Below are positions 12,742-27,002 of a stretch of DNA of 64,000 nt, piece by piece (within the stretch, counting starts at the first letter, position 1; every line of letters begins with the position of its first letter). The DNA is taken from positions 434,001-498,000 of the forward strand of contig VWZF01005181.1 of NCBI GenBank assembly GCA_013396755.1, in the 5' to 3' direction. A program made the position numbers and the translations under genes. The stretch comes from Sclerurus mexicanus (taxonomy: Eukaryota; Chordata; Aves; Passeriformes; Furnariidae). Under the pieces are notes generated by a model. That model made no database searches. It had not been told where the DNA came from and worked only from the letters and a program-made list of their open reading frames with translations.

Positions 12742-15020
12742 GGAAATTTAAAAAGACATTATTTTTGAACCTTCATTTAAAAGTGTCCCCATCTTGAATT
12801 ATTGGGGTTTTTTATCCTGTTACCTATTGCATCATTTTTATGCTTTGAAAATCTTGTAGAAACATGAGGACAGGCTACAAGGTCATCTCACAAAAATTGG
12901 AGCATTTCTTATTCCAGCCTTGCCCACTTCCAGAAACATGTCCCAGAGTCTTGGAACATATTTGATAAATTTTTCTGAAGAAATTCTTTTAGGATTCACT
13001 TGGGAATCCTGTTTGTGAACTGTTCAACAATAGTTGGTCGTATCTGGCAGCAACATCCAAAAAAATGCAGAGATGCTCTTGTTAGTGGCATAAACCACCA
13101 CTGTCCACAAGTCTGGACAGAATTATTTTTTTTCTTAAGAAAGTACAGCTTTCAAAAAACAATTTCAACAAACCATTCTGTATTAAGTATTTTCTTTTGA
13201 AACTAATAAATAATTAAGTTGTGAATTGTCCAGAAAAGAACAAATCTGCATGCTTCTGAAGGCTCCCTTCTACAAAAAAATCTGGCTATCTTCGCTGCCT
13301 AGATCTGGATCTCCTGTAGAAGATAAGGTATCAAGAAAGGACCAGAAACTCCTTTTAATACCGGGGCGGGAGGAAATCATTAATAATTGTAATACATTTG
13401 AGTAACCGTTTATTTGGGCTAGCATGAAGATCCCATAAGCCAAGTGCTATTAGGAACTTGACATAGCAATATGGACTCAAGCTGGCAGGGCCAAATACTT
13501 CAATGGAGTAGCTTCAAAAGTGCTTTTCTAAAGGCTCGAAACAGAAAATTGAGTATCACCATGTTTGATTTAGCTTTTCTTTGCGACAATTATTAGCTTT
13601 TTAACAGATTTTAAAATAAACTATATTGCATCATTTTTGCCAAATACCTTTTATATCTATTCTAACTCCTGAAGATAACATAAATCATACTCTTTAAGGA
13701 GCATTTGGATTTACAATATAAGTTCTATGAAGAGTCATGTGATAAGACAGTATTTTTCACAGAAATTGTCTCATGTTATTAGCAATGTATTAAATATGTA
13801 AAGTATAAATAGCCATAAAAAGTCTGAAGAGCAAAGCCACATTATTTCTGATTTACTCTAGGATCATATATGAAATTCTTGGACCTCTTAGAAGTATTCT
13901 GAGACAAAGTTTAGTTAATCTGATATGAAAGGTAGGCAACAAATATCAAACTTTATCTTAACACAGATAGTGGTATTCCAAGATAGATGGCAATTTATGT
14001 GTTAAGAATGTGCTACACAGGCTTTTGGATTCCCTCATGAGCTCTTTATTAGCAGGTATTCTAAAATTACGTATGTAACGGGGTTATAAATATTGTGCAC
14101 AGCCTTGCCTAACCAAAATAAGTTGTCTTATTTGCTACTGAAATTTGATGTGTTGTCTAATAAACAAGCTGTTGGGAATAACTAGTGGGTTTTTCCTTAT
14201 AAAATTATATCTAATTTCTGGTAGTGCAATGTCACATCTCAAGAAAATCCAGTTATGTTGATAGAGCAATACAATAATAACAGTAAAAAAATTATGACTG
14301 CACTTGAAGTTTTACTTGTGACAATAGGCAATTGTACAAGAATAAACATTTCTGCTTCTGTTCAGTAATTAACTATGAATAATGTAAACAAATGTAATTT
14401 TCTGTACTCCTAAACCTGGACTGCTCAAGAGTTTACATTATAATCTAATTGCATGGATTAGGCCCTATAGCTTAAACATATACATCAGTAGTGTATCATG
14501 AAAACTTGTTAGCGCTTGGAAACTTTTGTCTCAATCCATTATAAGACCTGTATCTGCTACTAATCAGATGCAGGAAGGCTTTTCTCTGTGTCCCGAGTGT
14601 TGACTTTACCTAATTGGTTTATGGCTTTGTACTGAAAGGTATTGTATTAGAATATCAGCCATTCAGGAAAAAGTTACTAGATATTGGCCTACCGTTAGCA
14701 CTGTGGGAATATCTGGAAAACAATTTTAAGAAATCTGGAAGGGCAGGAGAAACCAAGACTAACTGTAATCCAAGGAAAAACCGTAATGGAAATCTGTCTC
14801 TTTTTTCTTAAGGATTCCAGTCGGTCAGCTATTTCCTAAAGAAATATTTCTTTGCACAGAACTTGCTCTTAGACATCATTAGAAGGGCAGGGGGAAATCT
14901 CTCATTTCCTGTGTTCGGGCCCACTAATACACATGGTCTTCATTAAGCACTATCAGTTGTTGCTCCACATGCGTGCTCTGTCCTATTACCTAATTTTATA
15001 TGGGAATCCTGTTGTTGCAT

Positions 15021-15137
15021 GGGTCTGATCCAAACTACAGTGTTGTGGTAGCTTTACTCCTCTGAGCAGGTCCATTGCATTCACTGGGATTTCTCTCCTG
15101 AGTACAATTTCGAGTGAGTTCATCCTGCAAAATTGAG
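15021..15137. repeat. Possible ancient palindromic interspersed repeat
   Basis: The order of blocks resembles a repeat common in sauropsid genomes: a 'gggtctgatcc' opening, a 'tttactcctctgag' block, 'tccattgcattcactggga' in the centre, a 'ctcctgagta' block and a closing 'catcctgcaaa'. That consensus is palindromic around a 'ccattgacttcaatggg' centre, and here the left and right halves still weakly mirror one another. I cannot name the family. Decay is heavy and coincidence is not excluded. Confidence 0.35.
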
Positions 15138-18100
15138 TGCTTTATCTATGTTAGCCTGGTAGACCTTAAACCCATATGTCTGTATCTTTTTTTCACAGCA
15201 TCGGTAAACACCCAGACAACAGACTGAAGAATTGAATCAGAAAGTTTTGTTAATATCTCCATGTGGTGTGCTTTTTTCCAACTTTCCTCCTCATACCAAG
15301 CACAATGTTCCTGCCCACTCCCCAAAATTCCATATAGTAAGAAATAAAGGCCTTTTCGGAGTTGGAAGCAATTTTGGACTAAAAGTCAGTCCAAAAACTA
15401 TGTCTTTGTTACATTCCTTAAGTGCTCAGTAAGAGACTCTGATTTGAAGGAGATGCAGTGAAATAAAGAACAACTTTGGCTCAGGCTCTAGGCAGTGAGA
15501 CTGTTACTGATCCCTATGGATGTGGACTGCTTGCAACAGCTATGAATGATTCCCAACTCTTTCTCCTGCTACTGTCGTGTGAAAAATATACATAGACGTA
15601 TGTTTGACCACTGAACATTTCAGGATATGTGAGCTATTCTTTTATGGAAAACTGATTAACTTTTAAGGGATAGTTACAATGTTTATGCACAGAACACCCT
15701 GATAAAAACACTGTGAAGAGTTGCTTCTTTTTCACTTGTCTTCTGTTTTCAGCTTGCTTAATTTATCCATAACCTTATCTATTTTTCATGGTTTAAGTGC
15801 TCTGTAGCCAGACAAAATATTCCATAGAAATTAAATTGAAAAGATTTTCCTACTCAGCTATTTTTAATATGGAAACTCCTTGATGGAAACAAAAGGAATA
15901 CTTTTTTTCTCCAGTCTGACTGTGAACAGAGAACAGTATTCTTGTGTTTTGCACCAAAGCTAGTAAAAACCATAGTGCAGACAAATAGTCATTGAAAAAG
16001 TAGTAAGTTCAGTTGCCAGAACTTGGTAGTGTTTTTTGTTCAATTCTACTGACAAATCAGTGGCAGCAGAGACTAGAAGATATAAAATTAAAACCTTTTT
16101 TGTTTTCCGCAGAAATTAAATACCGTTGCTGAAAAAAAATGGGAATCACACAACCACTAATTGACTTCAGTCAATTGTATGGACAACAATGGCCTCAGGC
16201 TATTCTCAGGAGGAAGTCTTTAGGCTCATATATATATTTATAGGGTGGAATAGAGCAGTTTGAACATGGAATGATGTGAAAAGGTTGGGTTATATAAATA
16301 TGAAGATTCAATAATAAGTATAAAATACTATTATTTCGAAATCTTGGACTTCTTTCAAAGTTAAGACTTTTTCCAAGGAGCAGTCTTTGTTCTTAGCTAT
16401 ATTGTAAAGACAACTGGCTAGCTGGAGACAAGTTTTGTAGGCTGGCAAGAACAATCTCCACTGAACTCAGTAGGAACTTCATCAGTTTTGCACTGAAAAC
16501 TACAGAGCACAGCTCACTGAGCTTTTCTCAATTCATCTGGTTTTATCATTAACTAGTTTGAGAACAGAAGTAGGTTTTTGCATAAAAGAATGCAATATAA
16601 AAATACACATCTTTTATTGGAATAGTGAAAGTAAGTGTCTCAAATCCTACTTTAAAATTATGCTGAGTACAGATCAGTAAAAGTCCCTCTATATTAAGTT
16701 TTTAGTTCTTCTACTCAACAAAAGACTGAATCTGCTGATTAATTAATAAACACGGTCAAAATCTGCATAGAAGGTCTGGTTGGTGTAATAAAAGGTTCTA
16801 GTTCTATAGTGACCAAGTCAGGAGTAAAAGGGAATAAGTAGGATGTCAGGGGAGAGTCCTTACCCCTGCTGGGGGCTGAGGAAACACTGTGGCCCCTCCT
16901 GCTTGCTCCCTGTGCGGCCCAGAGACGCCCTCCTGCCCAGAGACGGCGTGCACAGAAGGAGGGTGCTACTATTGCATTGGGGTGTCCCAGCCTCATCAAA
17001 GGCATTGCAAAATGCATGGCAAAGCTGTGCAGATCTGGCCATCCTCTGCAGCAGAGCTTAGGTCTGCCCGAGCATGCAAGATCATGTTGAGTCACTCTTG
17101 GTTAAGGAGGTTATTTTAACGTGTGCTCCAATGGAACTGCAGTTTTAAAAGAATAATTTGAGCAGCACAATAGTATGGGTACACCTGATGTTCTTTGTTC
17201 AAACTAAAGGATAGGGGAATTGACCCGAGCTAACAGAAACACGTAGACTGGAAATAGTAAAGTGGAAATATTTGAAATAGTGGTTTTCTTATTTTGTTTA
17301 ACTTTCATAATTTTAGACATTTAATTGATCTTGTTGCTCTGGCAATGTGATGGCTACAGTGACTAGCCAGATGAAATCTATTTGCTTTTTACTTGCATAT
17401 TTAAAGAGTTGTAACTCGCTCTCTCTCAAATTATCAAATGGTTTAATGAAGAAAATGTTTCTTGTCATTAACCTTGCGTTTTGTATGAACCATGTATACT
17501 GATAAATTTTTATATTAAACTAGCTCGCTCCAGTTTTAGGTTCTATATGTTTATTATTCATATTTATTTAGCAGGTCATAAAACATATTTCTGTATGTGG
17601 GTTATTTATAATTTTCTCTTTGCTTTTTTAGTTTTATAAATCAAAGAGTTTTGTGTTTCTAGCTCCTGATTTGACCTCTCAAACATTTTAAACATGGTAT
17701 TACTGATTAAAGAAAGATGAAGTAGTATTTAAACCATTTTTAGGACCACTTTTTGAACAATTACTTATTTAGAATAAATTTCAGTAGGTTTCCGAAGATC
17801 ATCTCAAATAAGCCAACAGTTAACTGAATGTTTCACAAATGGCAAATAATAGATATATAGAAAAGTAGAAAATTATCTGTTTGGTTTTTTTGATTGGCTC
17901 CATCCAACACATAAAATGCAAAATAGTTCCTATAAGAGAGGACACTCCATACCCCAAAAAGGAGCAAGTTTATTTTGCTTAACCTTTTTTTGGCTCCATT
18001 GTGATAAAAGAACAGCATTTCTCAGATGTTTCTCATTAGTCTTGGTCCTTTCCAGATAAATGTGAACTCCAGAAAATGAGAAATGCAGTATCATGACTTT

Positions 18101-19290
18101 AAGGCTGCAGAAATAGAGGTCCTATTGGGAAAGAAAAAAACCAAAAAAATCTAAAGAGCAGGATTTGCATTTGCAAGGCAAGGACCCAATGGAATATTAT
18201 AGGATCTACTAATCTTTAATTATACTTTGAGATGAAACATTGCCTTTGCTCAAGGAATGGCAAAGATGATGTCACTGGTTTCAAGACAAGAGAGACATTT
18301 CACCTTAATTTCACCTTTACCTTACCTCTGTGCTAAATTGCTGCCATGAAAATAGAGCTGAAGTTCCTGAGGTGAGGACTAATACTTTATTTCAGACTTT
18401 TGGGTATCTGGACTCCCATTCTCTGACCAGTTGTCCCCAGCCAGAAGAGCGCTTTGTGGAACACATATAGTAGAAGAACCTGCCTCATTCCACATTTTAT
18501 TAGAGAGGTGATACTGCTTTTTCAATGGTCACTTCTTTGGCTGAGAGACTCCTTGTCCAGGCAGTATCAGAAAGAAGGAACTATATCCAAAGAAATAACC
18601 TCATTTGTAAATTATGTCAACATCTTAATAAAATGCTAATGTAAGAATACCAGCTAGTCATAGTGCCTTGTACATACGGTAATTGTTCATGCCCTGTTTC
18701 AAGGCGATCAGTGTCTAGACGAAGTAATACATATCTAAAGTGCACCAAGAAGCATTACTCCATTGAATTTTTCTACTATCAATTGTCTGATTTCTCTGCA
18801 TAGAAAAGGTTACTGACTTTCTGGAGGTTACATTGAGCTATCTCTTCTCCTTAGACACAGTCTAACAACCATCTGTTGTTATAAAATTTACTATTCACAC
18901 AGGATCCTATAAAAACAATCAGTAGAACCACATAAAAATTAATTTTTGAAAAAGAGGCTCCATTTTCTACTTTGCTGTAGGAGCAAGGGAGACCTTTTAA
19001 ATTGTATGTCTTTTCAGGTAGTTTTGGAGGACATCAATTCTTTCAATAAGACAGGTTGAATAATTTTTATAATACTAGACTGAATGTATAGGAAGGAAGT
19101 CATAGGTGAAATAAATCTAAGTAAATGAAGCCACAAAGTGTTTTCACATCTAAACTCAAAAACATTATGTGTGCTTTTTGCTCAAGTCATGGTATCTTCA
19201 CTGCACATTTCTGTCCATACTCAGGCACATGCAGAAACACCTGAATTTCAGTGCCATTCAGCTTGAGAACGCCCAGAAGGGTTTTGGTCT

Positions 19291-19350
19291 AGGTCCTGAT
19301 TTGGAGTAAATTAGCCAGCTTTGTCAACTTCAGTAAAGCTTCAATAAATC
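19291..19350. repeat. Possible ancient amniote repeat piece
   Basis: Blocks 'ggtcctgattt', 'ggagtaaatta', 'caacttcagtaaagctt' follow the same general pattern as the sauropsid 'cctgatc ... gtaaatcagc ... gacttcagtggagct' repeats. It is short and decayed; the assignment is tentative. Confidence 0.25.
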
Positions 19351-22166
19351 AATAGCTATGTACAACAGCTAATGATCTGATGTGTATTTCTCTCCCCTTT
19401 TTTGGATAGTCTCTTTCTTGAAATCAGTATGAATTACAACAGGGATAAGCAATAAAGAAGCACTTTTAATAAAAACAGCTGCATGTTTAAGATTATGGAT
19501 ACTGAGAGCAAAGTTGAGTGAAACAATATATACAGATCACTGAAGGGTTTCCAGCCTCTTCCGAGGCTCTCTCAGTCTAAAAGCATTTCAGTACTAGCTC
19601 TTGCATATGCTGCAGGGATTAAGTACTTATCACAAGCTGATAGAGCTAAACTTTGAAGTCTTGTTGTGTGACCTCCAAGAGCCTATGAAAAGGGAGATAG
19701 CCAGATGAGGACAGCAGGAAAAAAAAATGTACATTTATTTTATTGGTAATTTGGTTTTGGGTCAAAAATACATGAAAGTAGAAGAGTTTGGATATGGTGG
19801 AAAATGCAGGGAATAGGGAGTTTTGTGGTTTAAGATAGCTGTATGTTAAGAGGGTATTGAAAATTATGTGTGTACTTTGCCACATTTTTCCGCTTTGTCC
19901 CCTCTTAGAAAATAACATGAGAAGAGTCCATGGTTGTAAAGTTGAAGGTGTTCTTTATTCAAGAAACCAACTGCATCAATCTTTTTAGCCCTTTGTTCTG
20001 ACTTCTTGGCAGAGACTCTCGAGATTCTTTTTCCTTGCAAGGTGTATTCCTTCTTCATATTCCATACAGAATGTTTCTTCATTTCCCTTGTTTTTTGCCT
20101 TTTATCCCACCAAATTTGTAAGAGACTCTTATTTCTTCACAAAATAAGTTAGTGAATAAAACCACTTCTGCAGATCTGGTCATGTCCTAGCTCAACTTTG
20201 CACAAGTAGAGAAACATCTCAAAAGAATACTTGAGTCCAGGACAAGGAAGGAAAACTTAGTTTTCAAAGAGCAAAAAATGCAAGCAAGCAGGATTTTTGC
20301 AAGCTAAAGGAAACAAAAAGAAAATATGAATATGGTCAGTCCTTGGTTGAAGCAGAGAGGAAAGTTTTACAAGAGAACTAGTTCAATGGTCTGGAACAGG
20401 AAGGTGAGAAGGTGTTTTGCAGATAAGTGGGAAAAACAGGATGAGAGCAAACAATAACCATTATCCATGGGAGTCCTATAAAGGCAAAGATATTATAGGT
20501 TAATATTCACATGGAGTTTTGAAGCAATACAAAACTGGGAAGGATATGTAGAGATAGTTAAAGATGAGTTTTGGAAATGCAGAGACAATAAGCAAACTAT
20601 GGATAAACTGCCAGTACCTTAGCTATTCAAGAGGAAAACTCTCTGTGAAAGTTCTCATAAGGTATTTCTTACCCATGCCCTTAGCATGAGAGCTGGGAAA
20701 TTAAGGCCAGCTCAATAAGCCTTTGAATTAGAAGAGAGGAGGAGCAGTGCAGTTTTCCTGTAAGGCTGTGTATATGGAATTTGCACATTCCTCATCTGCT
20801 CTGTGCCTTGCCCACCTCACTGTTATTAGTTTATCTCTTTCAGGAGCAATGCCTTCATACAGAGCTTAAACCATACAAGAAAAAAAAGTCAAGCCTTATC
20901 TGTAATCAAAAGCACACATATTTTTCCTAAGGCCCCTCTCCATGGGCTCCTTGGATGCTAGAGCTATGTCAGCAATCTAAGTTCATACCCATTGCAGATT
21001 GCAATTTAAATGAGTTTCAATGGTACCTCATGTTCCTCACTTTTAGACTTTTTTCTGCCTCCCCCATCTGCAGGCGTACATTCAAACAAAGGTGCAAGAG
21101 CAAAAATTAAACTGAACTTAAAACAGACGCCTTCAGCACTCAGATAGCTCTGTCCTTTGTTCACATTCACTTACAGCCCTCCCCTACACTAAGCTGTATT
21201 TCTCATTCCCAGCAAATCACAAGACCAGATGCTCCATTTGACATGTGGAGACAAGTCACAGATTTGGAGGCTTTCTCAATTTGTGTTGGCTAATGTAACA
21301 GTTATTATAGCTACATTCTCAATATTGGAGAAACATGCTTTCCTGACTTGCTTTGATTTCTTGTCAAAGTAGCTTACAGGAAACACAAGTAGCTATTACT
21401 GGTTTACTCTTTCTTCTGTTAAGTTTATTTTAAAAATGGCATGAAATTAATTTTTCCACTTTGGTTTATTTCTTTTTCATTAGTTTTCAGTGTGAAATGG
21501 TTGAATCTGACTTCTTTCTCTAAAAATCAGAATTTGACAACAGTGAATGTACTGCTGGGATGGAAAGTTTATGCACTGACAGTTCCAGAGGCCAATGTTT
21601 ACTATTAGGACTATGGTGCAGGGACAGTTTCTGCAGTACATTGTAGTCCCAGCCACGGAGGAGGACTCCACTGTACCCTGTGCACTACACAAACATGAAG
21701 AGAGAATAGACAGTGATGAGGTAACTTTCTGTAATAAGAGACTTGTGCAGCTCACTTTGACAGACAGTCAAAGGAGAGCTGAAGAGCAATGCTGGTTGGG
21801 TGTTTTCAGTGAAGATATTCTCTCTGAACATGGCAGTTCATGAAAACCCAAGTGTGTGGATTTGGATGAAATTCAGATAAAACTCCATGTGTTTGTGCTA
21901 GCTTCAGCTGAATCTCTGTGGTGGCTCTTGTGGCACAGATTGTTGTAAATTAATTTATACTGATATTTGACTTGAACATTATGCTATTACTCTGAGTACT
22001 AGTAAAGTAAGAGAGGGAGAGAATTTCATGCATGTGTCAGGTCAGGGGTGAATTGTCAGTGGTATAAAAATCTGTTCACACACAGTGTAGAGAACTGTTA
22101 ACACTGGCATTAACCATTTTCTCTCATTTTTCAGTGTAAAGCGTATACACATTCATATTGTAATGT

Positions 22167-22190
22167 ATATTACAGATCTATCTGTAATAT
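22167..22190. repeat. Perfect 10+10 bp inverted repeat
   Basis: Left arm ATATTACAGA (22167-22176) and right arm TCTGTAATAT (22181-22190) are exact reverse complements around a TCTA spacer. TATCTGTA-like words recur just downstream (about 22192-22225), so the region may have arisen by local duplication. No terminator or transposon end is implied. Confidence 0.8.
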
Positions 22191-22719
22191 GTGTCTGTAT
22201 ATTTTTTATCTATCTGTATTACATTTTATCAGCTGGATGTAGCTAAACAAATCTGTGTTGTACCGGTTGCCACATAGCGCTAGAGGGTGTGAAAACATGA
22301 GCAGGTTCCTCAGATTCTGTCAAATCCGTGCAGAACAAATAGGCCTTCATTTTTAAAGGCCAGGACCAGATGTGGTAACTGCATGGCACTTAATTTTTCT
22401 TCCTTGGAACAACGAAGGACTGAGATGACCTTGTAACTTCAAGGAGTCTACAGCAGTGATTTCAAACCTGACACTTAGATCAATCACTAAATCATTCTCC
22501 TTAGCTGAACTGACTCATTGCCTATTTGCCCACCATGAAGAAAGCAAAAAGCACAGTCCTTTTAATGCCCCTCTTGTATTTCAAAGCCACTCCTGTGTAA
22601 AGCCTTCCTACACAATATGCTATCCAGGCATATAGCAGCCAACCTTTACAGTGGAGAAGCTGCGGGTAATTTAATAAATGATTCCAGGAGCAGCAGGTTT
22701 AATTAACCTACATCTCCTC

Positions 22720-22990
22720 CACTCAGTAAGCCGGCCCATGACAGCACTGCCTACAATATCTGCAGGTCTCCCCCGTAAACCCAGTGCCCCATTTCCTCCC
22801 TCTCTACCAAAGATGCTTACAATATGCCCCCCCCCCTCCCCCCACCAAATCCTGAATCTGTGTCCATACCCTGCCCTCATCTCATGTTCCTAAAATCACC
22901 CAGTACTGCAATGTCACACATCTTTCCTATGCAACCTGCAGTTCTGTGCCCCCTTCCACCCTCTCCCTGCCCTCCCTCTATATACAGTTT
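22720..22990. repeat. Pyrimidine-rich block with C10 T C6 core
   Basis: The plus strand is strongly C/T rich, with a C10-T-C6 core at 22827-22843 and several further C runs (CCCCC, CCCTCC, CCCTCCC) on both sides. The minus strand therefore has several G runs that could support a G-quadruplex. Overlapping open frames on both strands here (22671-22893 and 22678-23033) are a product of the skewed composition. Confidence 0.75.
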
Positions 22991-25900
22991 GGCTTTCTGC
23001 TCAGCAAACCTGGAGTACCTATATTTGTGCTGACTGGCAAGCTGTGCTGATCAGGCAGTCCACACACACATGCAACTGCCCAGCTAGCTGCTGCCAACTG
23101 AATAAAGAAAGACTCCTTTCTCCATGGCTTTTCCTCAGAGAAAGGATTAATACGGTCATTTTCTCTCCTCTACCAGCTCCTGATTTTCATCAGACTCCTA
23201 GGAGAGGAAGATTTTTGAGACCTGTATCCCGAAGGCATTGTCAGATGTAGTTGAAATTGGCTGGCAGGTTCAAGATCATTAGGGTCAGTACTGAGACAGG
23301 CTGGTAGCATTATTACATTATTCCTTTCCTTAGAAACCAGGCTGAAAAAAAGTATGTTTGACAGTATAATTGATACAGGGGGTTGTGAGCAAAATAAGCA
23401 ATGCCAACAAAAGTGCCTTTAATTTGATACTTGTTTGTCTACAGCAAGACATTTGCCAGTATTTCTTAAGTCTCTTAAAGGATCTTGTCCTCAGTACCAG
23501 CAAAAATGCAATCCTGGCCTAATTTTGATTAGCAGATAAAATGCCTCCCCAGCAGCAAAAGACCATGCTGTAAAGAACAAATAAGACAAATGACTTCATT
23601 AGAAATTCTGTGACAGTAAACTTAGTTGTGTTATTTCCAGTCCAGTCCAGTCCAGCACACAAAGCACTCAGTGTTCCTTGAAATTTCCTGTTTCCATAAC
23701 ACTCATCAGGAAATGCTGGGTATATGATATATAGACTTCTGTACCGAGTATACTCAGTGACATTCCTCTGCTCATCAGAGGCAATGCACCCACCCTGAGG
23801 TGGAGGTGGGCAAGAAACGAGCGTAGGAAAGAAGAGTGAACAACTGGGGTTCATCACACAGGGGAAAAAAAGGAGAATTGTGCATGGTTAAAACCTTTAA
23901 CTGCAGAAATGCCTTGTCGTGTGAGAAACTGCATAGAGAGACCAAATGACTTCCTGAGTAACTTTAATCCCGAGTCTGGCAACAATTTACAGTTTTTCCT
24001 TGGAAGCACTTTTCCACTCAGTATACCTCAGTTATCCTTTTATGCAGCATTCATAGTCTTTACTTCCTTCACATGGGTGCTGTGAAATGTCAGTAATTAA
24101 TGCTTGAAGATTCTAAAGTAAGAAAGTGCCATGTATCTGCAATGTATTTCTTTTATTATTTTCACGTAAGTTATTTTGATCAGACTCTTCAGCTGCAGAG
24201 CCATCAGATCTCACGAATGTGGAGGTAATTTTTTTCTTTACTGAATTGAGCCCCTAGGAGTTAATGATTGACTGCTAATAGGTTTATTCTATTACATACG
24301 GGGGAAAGGAAAGGTTTGTCTGATGAGCAACAGACAAAGAAGTAAAAGATCCAAAGTAAAGTGAGCTCTGTGAAATACGAGTGACCATCTTATGGCATGT
24401 GTTGGAACTAGACCTCAGGAAAGGGAGAAGGTTTACATTTAATACAGTCTGAAGGTTTGCAGTGAAGTTTAGGCTAACACATTGCCTACTTTCAGTTCAC
24501 CATTTAAGAAAGAAACCTCTGTAAGAACAAGCAATAAAGTCTATCCTATTGCTAATAGAGAAGTTTTGCAAAGTAAATGTTTATAAACCTTCCATATGAA
24601 GTTAATGATGCTTATTAAAATGTTAAAAGCAGCCATTCACAACAACTCCCATTTTTTAAGAGCAGTTTTATTATCACACTCTGCTCTCTGAATTAATGGG
24701 CAGCTTAGTTACTTATTTGGTTTACAGTAAACATTGGCCAGATTATACCATTTAGTGCATGAAATATTTAGAGGTTTTTGAAGTTATAATAATTTATAAA
24801 GTCTGCAGTGTCTACAATATCTGTGATGCTGTGACTTTGGCCCTTGAAATAATTCCTAACATTGATATCCCTTTCTGAACTCCCAAGACTCCAACTTTCC
24901 TTACAGAATTGTATTTGTATAACTTGTTTTCCTCTGAAATATAGTCACTTCTAGTTTGTGAAACTTGCCATTTTATGTCAAATCACACAGTAGTTCAGGA
25001 CTGAAAGCAGGGACATGCCATTCATAACTTCAGGGAATATGTGACCAGACACACTTTATGCTTACACAGACTTGATTTGGGCTAGAACAACATGTTACAT
25101 GACTGGAATTATGTATGATATGAATAGATGAGGAATTAGACCTTTAAACTCTCTGTATTTATGGCTGTGGAAAATGCTAACAATTAAAGCCAAATGCTAA
25201 CAGTTTCTGGTTACTTTGAGAAAACATCTCTAATTTATTGTCTATGTAGTATGACTGCAATTCTGCATGAAATATAAGCTTATTGATATCGCTAGGCTTT
25301 ACATATGGGCCTAAATTTAAACATATGTTGTTTACTATATAAGGAGGCTTGAATCAGATATGTAAAAATTGGACAGATAATTTTTGGGAAAAGCACTAAA
25401 AAACTGCTAGTAAACACTTCTGGCAGTGTTCTTTGTCTCTGATTTTATTTTTAGTTTGGATTGGTTTTGAGAAAAAGAAGGGTGCAGTTTTCTTTCTTTT
25501 CATTCTGCACAATGCAGAGAGTGTCAGTCCACCCTCTGATCATCCATGCTTTTCCTCTCCCTTTCCCTCTACTATCTAGAAACTGTTTTGTACAAAACAG
25601 TGCACAAACCTATGTACACTTGTACTCTACTCATTGGGCAAAGAAATACTGGGAATTTGATTGTCTTTTTTAAAGGGGCATTATAACAGTTAAAAATACT
25701 TTAACATTCAGACCAAAGATTCACTTATCAATGGTATATTTACAGAAGAAAAAGAGAGAGGAATTAAAATAATTTTCCTTTATCTAAAAGTCCAGAAATT
25801 TCCATAGGAATTTTTGCAAGTGGGAATGAAACCAGAAATCCTGCTCTTCCACTCCTTAATGATGCTTCTAGTTTGCTGTTAAAAAATAGATTCCTTAAGA

Positions 25901-27002
25901 TTGCTGCATGACAATTTTTCCCCCTTTTTCTTCCTCCATGTTCAATGACTGAATATACTCCCTGTGGTTCAAGGTGGGGAGAGGGGGAGCTTGGAGGATA
26001 AAATGGATTTTAAATAGAGAAGAAAATTTCAGTTGCAGTACAAAAACGTATCAAGGGATTCTAGGGCAGATGTATAAGCTGAAAATATTTTTATTACTAG
26101 TAAATAATTAACTGGACTTAAAACTAGTAATGTTTTAAAATTTCAGCTGTGCTTTTGCTGCAGTGCAAAAGTCTACAATTTTTTGTTCTACCCCATCATC
26201 CTGACTTTTAGTTTACCTTTCTTTTAACCATCTCTTACGCCAGAAAAGTGTTAGTCTATCACTACAGTGGGGATTGAAGAGTAATTTGCTTCCACTAGTT
26301 CCTACATCGTGTTACACAAGTCGTTAGTGTAAATATGTATTATTATGTAGATATTGAACAATTTGCTGTTTCATATTTATTTGCATGTGATTTTCTACAG
26401 GACCAGAGAGGACAAGACAGGTGTTAAAACTGAAAATAAAAAGATGCTCTCATATTCACTAGCCTGATGTGTGTGTCAAACCACCAATGCTTTAGTACTG
26501 CAACTGCAGGATGCTACGTGCAGGGAGTCACTGAGCTGTGGAGCAGTGTGAATGTCAGCCAGCCTTCCTCAGTTTAGTCAGGGAAACCACATCACCAGAT
26601 ACTGAGATCTTATAAAATGCCTTGATACAAACTGCAGAAGGAGAAATCGTTCTAAATCAGACAAGGCAAAGTGAGATTAGCATTAAGAGAAGTTTGCCGA
26701 TGCACTCAGAAGACAGTAGATGCTCTTTAAGAAGAACTTGCCTTCATTATTAATTAACTTGTTAGCACAGATGTAAATTCTGGCAGATCTAAAGGGCAGA
26801 AGGAAAGTGGTGTAAAAAGCATTAGGTAATAAAGAGAACTGCAAAAATAAAGATACATCTTTAACAGAACAAGAAAGCAAATAGTTAATGGCATAGGAAG
26901 ATAAAAACGTTCAATGCCACCTTTTTCATCTTCTCTGAGGTCTCTTCTGACCAGATTCTTTACAAAATCATTTTAACATGAGAAGTAGAAAAGAGAACAA
27001 GC
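22991..27002. other. Gene-free stretch
   Basis: Holds the (TCCAG)4 tract at 23636-23655 and no open frame above 112 codons. I see no recognisable repeat family or RNA gene elsewhere in it. Confidence 0.6.
23636..23655 (+). repeat. (TCCAG)4 tandem repeat
   Basis: Four exact copies of the pentamer TCCAG in tandem. It is a short microsatellite and potentially length-variable. Confidence 0.9.

Larger units (their letters stand above)
10716..22700. other. Gene-free AT-rich stretch
   Basis: The longest open frame is 178 codons on the minus strand (10716-11252), with no recognisable family and a CA repeat inside. 11761-11796 holds adjacent G and T runs with an N. 12728-12741 is an A14 run. 15021-15137 and 19291-19350 resemble fragments of old amniote repeats. 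16840-17100 is a local GC-rich patch that is open on both strands. 22167-22190 is a perfect inverted repeat. The rest shows nothing I can identify. Confidence 0.6.

Noticed and set aside
16739..17119. GC-rich patch open in several frames on both strands
   Set aside because: Multiple overlapping frames with no family match point to composition, not coding. No CpG-island-like density is evident.
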